From positions 1 through 5,023 of the forward strand of contig CACWNZ010000222.1 of the NCBI GenBank assembly GCA_902762335.1: DNA of 5,023 nucleotides, in the 5' to 3' direction. This document shows positions 4,467 to 5,023 of the stretch, piece by piece. The notes under the pieces are model-generated. The model made no database searches, was not told where the DNA came from, and worked only from the letters and a program-made list of their open reading frames with translations. The first letter of the stretch is position 1. Each line of letters opens with the position of its first letter. Position numbers and translations under genes: made by a program. This DNA comes from an uncultured Ruminococcus sp. GTDB lineage: Bacteria > Bacillota > Clostridia > Oscillospirales > Acutalibacteraceae.

Positions 4467-5023
4467 AGATAATCGTTATAGGCGACAGATCATCAAAAAA
4501 GCTGAAGTACATCTCCGACGCGGTCGTTATAGCGGCGCTTGAAAAGCACATAAGCTGCGAGCCCATGGATATCTCCGACGTGAGGATAGACCCGTCAAGA
4601 GCGTCGTCTCCCGAATACATACGCAGCTTTTCGCAGCTTCTCAGGGAGGAGGGCGCAGATGCCGTTCTGTGTACCACGCAGGGCGGAATGAAGCTCATGT
4701 CGGCGCTCAGGGCTCTTGAGGGGAGCAGTCCGCTGATATGCTGTATCATAAGCGATTACTCGTTTTCGGCGGAGCAGTTTGAGCATACTGCCGACTGCTA
4801 TTTCGTCCCGCACGAGGAGATACGCTCAAGGCTTATCGGACAGGGCATAAGCGGGGATAAGATCTTCGTCACGGGCATACCCGTAAAAAAGAACTTCCGA
4901 GAGAGGATAGGCAAGGCTGCGGCGCGGAACTATCTCGTTATTCCCCGTGACAGACGGATCTATCTTATCATACCCGACGGGCTGAGGGCTGAGGATATCG
5001 CTCATCTGTGCAAGGAGCTTTCG
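4463..5023 (+). CDS. UgtP/MGDG-synthase-like glycosyltransferase, N-terminal part
   Basis: The gene runs off the window; 187 codons are visible. The region from about residue 66 matches the N-terminal (acceptor) domain of the UgtP/MGDG-synthase group, which transfers sugars to diacylglycerol at the membrane to make glycolipids. Hallmarks are AVLCTTQGG (about 68-76), the strand IISDYSF (SDY at 97-99, where relatives have a TDF/TDY-like motif), YFVPHEEIRSRLIGQGISGD, then VTGIPVKKNF (GIPV at 138-141), the segment that leads to the second domain. Two family motifs are degenerate. The N-terminal loop normally containing G-x-GH reads GDRSSKKLKYISDA (7-20), and the loop after the domain joint, usually GGS-x-G-like, reads PDGLRAED (171-178). 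It could be a divergent paralogue with altered donor or acceptor use. The start is supported by AGGGG (4448-4452) and GGTGA (4454-4458). It is divergent from the TetR-type gene, which may regulate it. Confidence 0.75.
   Translation, partial: MKIIVIGDRSSKKLKYISDAVVIAALEKHISCEPMDISDVRIDPSRASSPEYIRSFSQLLREEGADAVLCTTQGGMKLMSALRALEGSSPLICCIISDYSFSAEQFEHTADCYFVPHEEIRSRLIGQGISGDKIFVTGIPVKKNFRERIGKAAARNYLVIPRDRRIYLIIPDGLRAEDIAHLCKELS

Noticed and set aside
1..5023. New multi-gene defence or mobile system
   Set aside because: The genes are housekeeping or common accessory families in separate transcription units. I saw no integrase, transposase, toxin-antitoxin pair, nuclease or array.

Overview
The window looks like chromosomal DNA from a Gram-positive anaerobe of the class Clostridia, most likely a Ruminococcus-like member of the Oscillospiraceae. 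This is inferred from the gene families (CwlD-type amidase, clostridial short peptide deformylase, UgtP/MGDG-synthase-like glycosyltransferase, small CxxC mini-protein), strong AGGAG-type ribosome binding sites, sigma-A-like TATAAT boxes, and a roughly balanced base composition. Genus assignment is tentative. There are no RNA genes, insertion sequences or CRISPR arrays.

Layout. (1) At 1-860 an extended -10 promoter drives a 237-residue coiled-coil protein of unknown function, closed by a GNRA-loop terminator. (2) At 906-2997 lies a two-gene unit with a 25-nt gap: cwlD (N-acetylmuramoyl-L-alanine amidase) and radA (recombination/branch-migration ATPase). (3) At 2966-3136, on the minus strand, is a 56-codon cysteine-rich mini-protein gene with its own promoter and ribosome binding site. 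Its 3' end runs 32 nt into the end of radA. (4) At 3214-3627 is a short peptide deformylase (def), divergent from the mini-gene. (5) def and a minus-strand TetR-type regulator (3684-4271) converge on a shared bidirectional terminator. (6) Divergent from the regulator is a UgtP/MGDG-synthase-like glycosyltransferase that runs off the window end. A possible 11-codon leader ORF overlaps its start codon as ATGA.

The strongest anomaly is in radA. The zinc finger, Walker B aspartate, KNRYG motif and Lon-like domain are all present, but the Walker A P-loop (normally an IGGDPGIGKST-like segment) is missing, exactly as if 33 nt had been removed in frame. It is either a real lesion or neofunctionalised protein, or a sequencing/assembly artefact.

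Other points: the glycosyltransferase lacks both glycine-rich signature loops in the part seen, the deformylase has Met where the motif-1 Gln usually sits, and the def/mini-gene intergenic region may hold a bidirectional promoter.

Functionally this is a mixed housekeeping neighbourhood (cell wall, DNA repair, protein maturation, membrane glycolipid). It is not an obvious defence or mobile island, and I see no clear evidence of a new multi-gene system.
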